Below are positions 63,805 to 64,000 of a DNA stretch of 64,000 bases, piece by piece (positions within the stretch are counted from its first letter, which is position 1; each line of letters begins with the position of its first letter). Source of the DNA: Flavobacteriales bacterium (GTDB lineage: Bacteria > Bacteroidota > Bacteroidia > Flavobacteriales > Schleiferiaceae); the NCBI GenBank assembly GCA_017795025.1, contig CP051243.1, forward strand, positions 1,240,001-1,304,000, given 5' to 3'. Under the pieces are notes generated by a model. That model ran no database searches. It was not told the origin of the DNA and was given only the letters and a program-made list of their open reading frames with translations. Both the position numbers and the translations under genes were made by a program.

Positions 63805-64000
63805 TCACTTGTTCTTTCGTCTTTTCGGATAATCAAAAAACACTAACTCCGCCTGTTGCCCTAAAGAACTCCAATCCTCAGATTCGAATTTTAAGCAAGC
63901 CACACCGGTGGTAGGCACATTGTCGATGATATGATCAATACAATGATTGACAAAGTTAGTGAGGGTGGGATTATGACCGAAAAGGTAAACGGATTCTATT
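63805..64000 (-). CDS. SixA-like phosphohistidine phosphatase, C-terminal part (cut by window edge)
   Basis: Only the last 65 codons are inside the window. They read IESVYLFGHNPTLTNFVN and continue to FFDYPKRRKNK and a TGA at 63805-63807. GHNPTLT is the second catalytic histidine motif of the histidine phosphatase superfamily in SixA-type short enzymes. It overlaps the alternative GTG start of ppk1, which points to one operon. A phosphohistidine phosphatase beside Ppk1, itself autophosphorylated on histidine, is a suggestive pairing but not proof of interaction. Confidence 0.82.
   Translation of the reverse strand, partial: IESVYLFGHNPTLTNFVNHCIDHIIDNVPTTGVACLKFESEDWSSLGQQAELVFFDYPKRRKNK

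Overview
The window reads as a chromosomal segment of a marine-type member of the Bacteroidota, most likely a Flavobacteriia lineage. The main reasons are the seven secreted proteins that end in a type IX secretion system (T9SS) sorting domain, a PID-CTERM-like mini-protein, a TonB-dependent receptor paired with a surface lipoprotein, an alpha/beta-fused 2-oxoacid dehydrogenase E1, AT-rich leaders with TAnnTTTG -7 boxes and little Shine-Dalgarno signal, and sodium-linked functions (a sodium:solute symporter, ApbE and an NqrM-like protein). I saw no rRNA, tRNA, insertion sequence, prophage or CRISPR array.

Layout. 1-8.1 kb: envelope and housekeeping genes (GT2 glycosyltransferase cut by the left edge, GT-C type membrane protein, recR, sodium:solute symporter, apbE, NqrM-like protein, murB, PLP aminotransferase). 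8.3-17.4 kb: a giant kelch-repeat T9SS protein, a LruC/DUF4114 lipoprotein, two small lipoproteins and an umuD-like gene without umuC. 17.45-22.7 kb: a cobalamin riboswitch with a built-in terminator, followed by four tightly overlapping genes. These encode a T9SS protein with a tandem-duplicated unknown domain, a second T9SS surface protein, a BtuB-like TonB receptor and a BtuG-like propeller lipoprotein. 23.3-35.6 kb: an exported-protein island with two unrelated secreted nucleases (NUC1 type and endonuclease I type), a 1924-residue protein with two lamin-tail domains, and a PID-CTERM-like peptide just downstream of it.

36-48 kb: a frameshifted VOC/glyoxalase gene, a histidine kinase with no regulator beside it, an acyltransferase-like membrane protein with a TTG start, a 1524-residue T9SS protein of alternating MAM-like/FN3 modules plus PKD domains, DUF2007 and DUF2721 proteins, a lipoprotein glycosidase-like TIM barrel and the fused E1. 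48.3-64 kb: core genes (THUMP RNA methyltransferase, priA, lysoplasmalogenase-like protein, M48 protease, hsp20, RluA-type pseudouridine synthase, panB, DUF4249-type lipoprotein, dnaK, tpx, thioredoxin), then a ppk1-ppx polyphosphate operon headed by a SixA-like phosphatase cut by the right edge.

The best candidate for an undescribed system is the riboswitch-controlled vitamin B12 locus. It places two T9SS-sorted proteins of unknown function ahead of the receptor/lipoprotein pair, which suggests an extended surface apparatus for corrinoid capture. Second-tier observations are sigma54-like -24/-12 elements with identical spacing upstream of both hsp20 and dnaK, the nuclease/lamin-tail secretion island, and the partnerless umuD.
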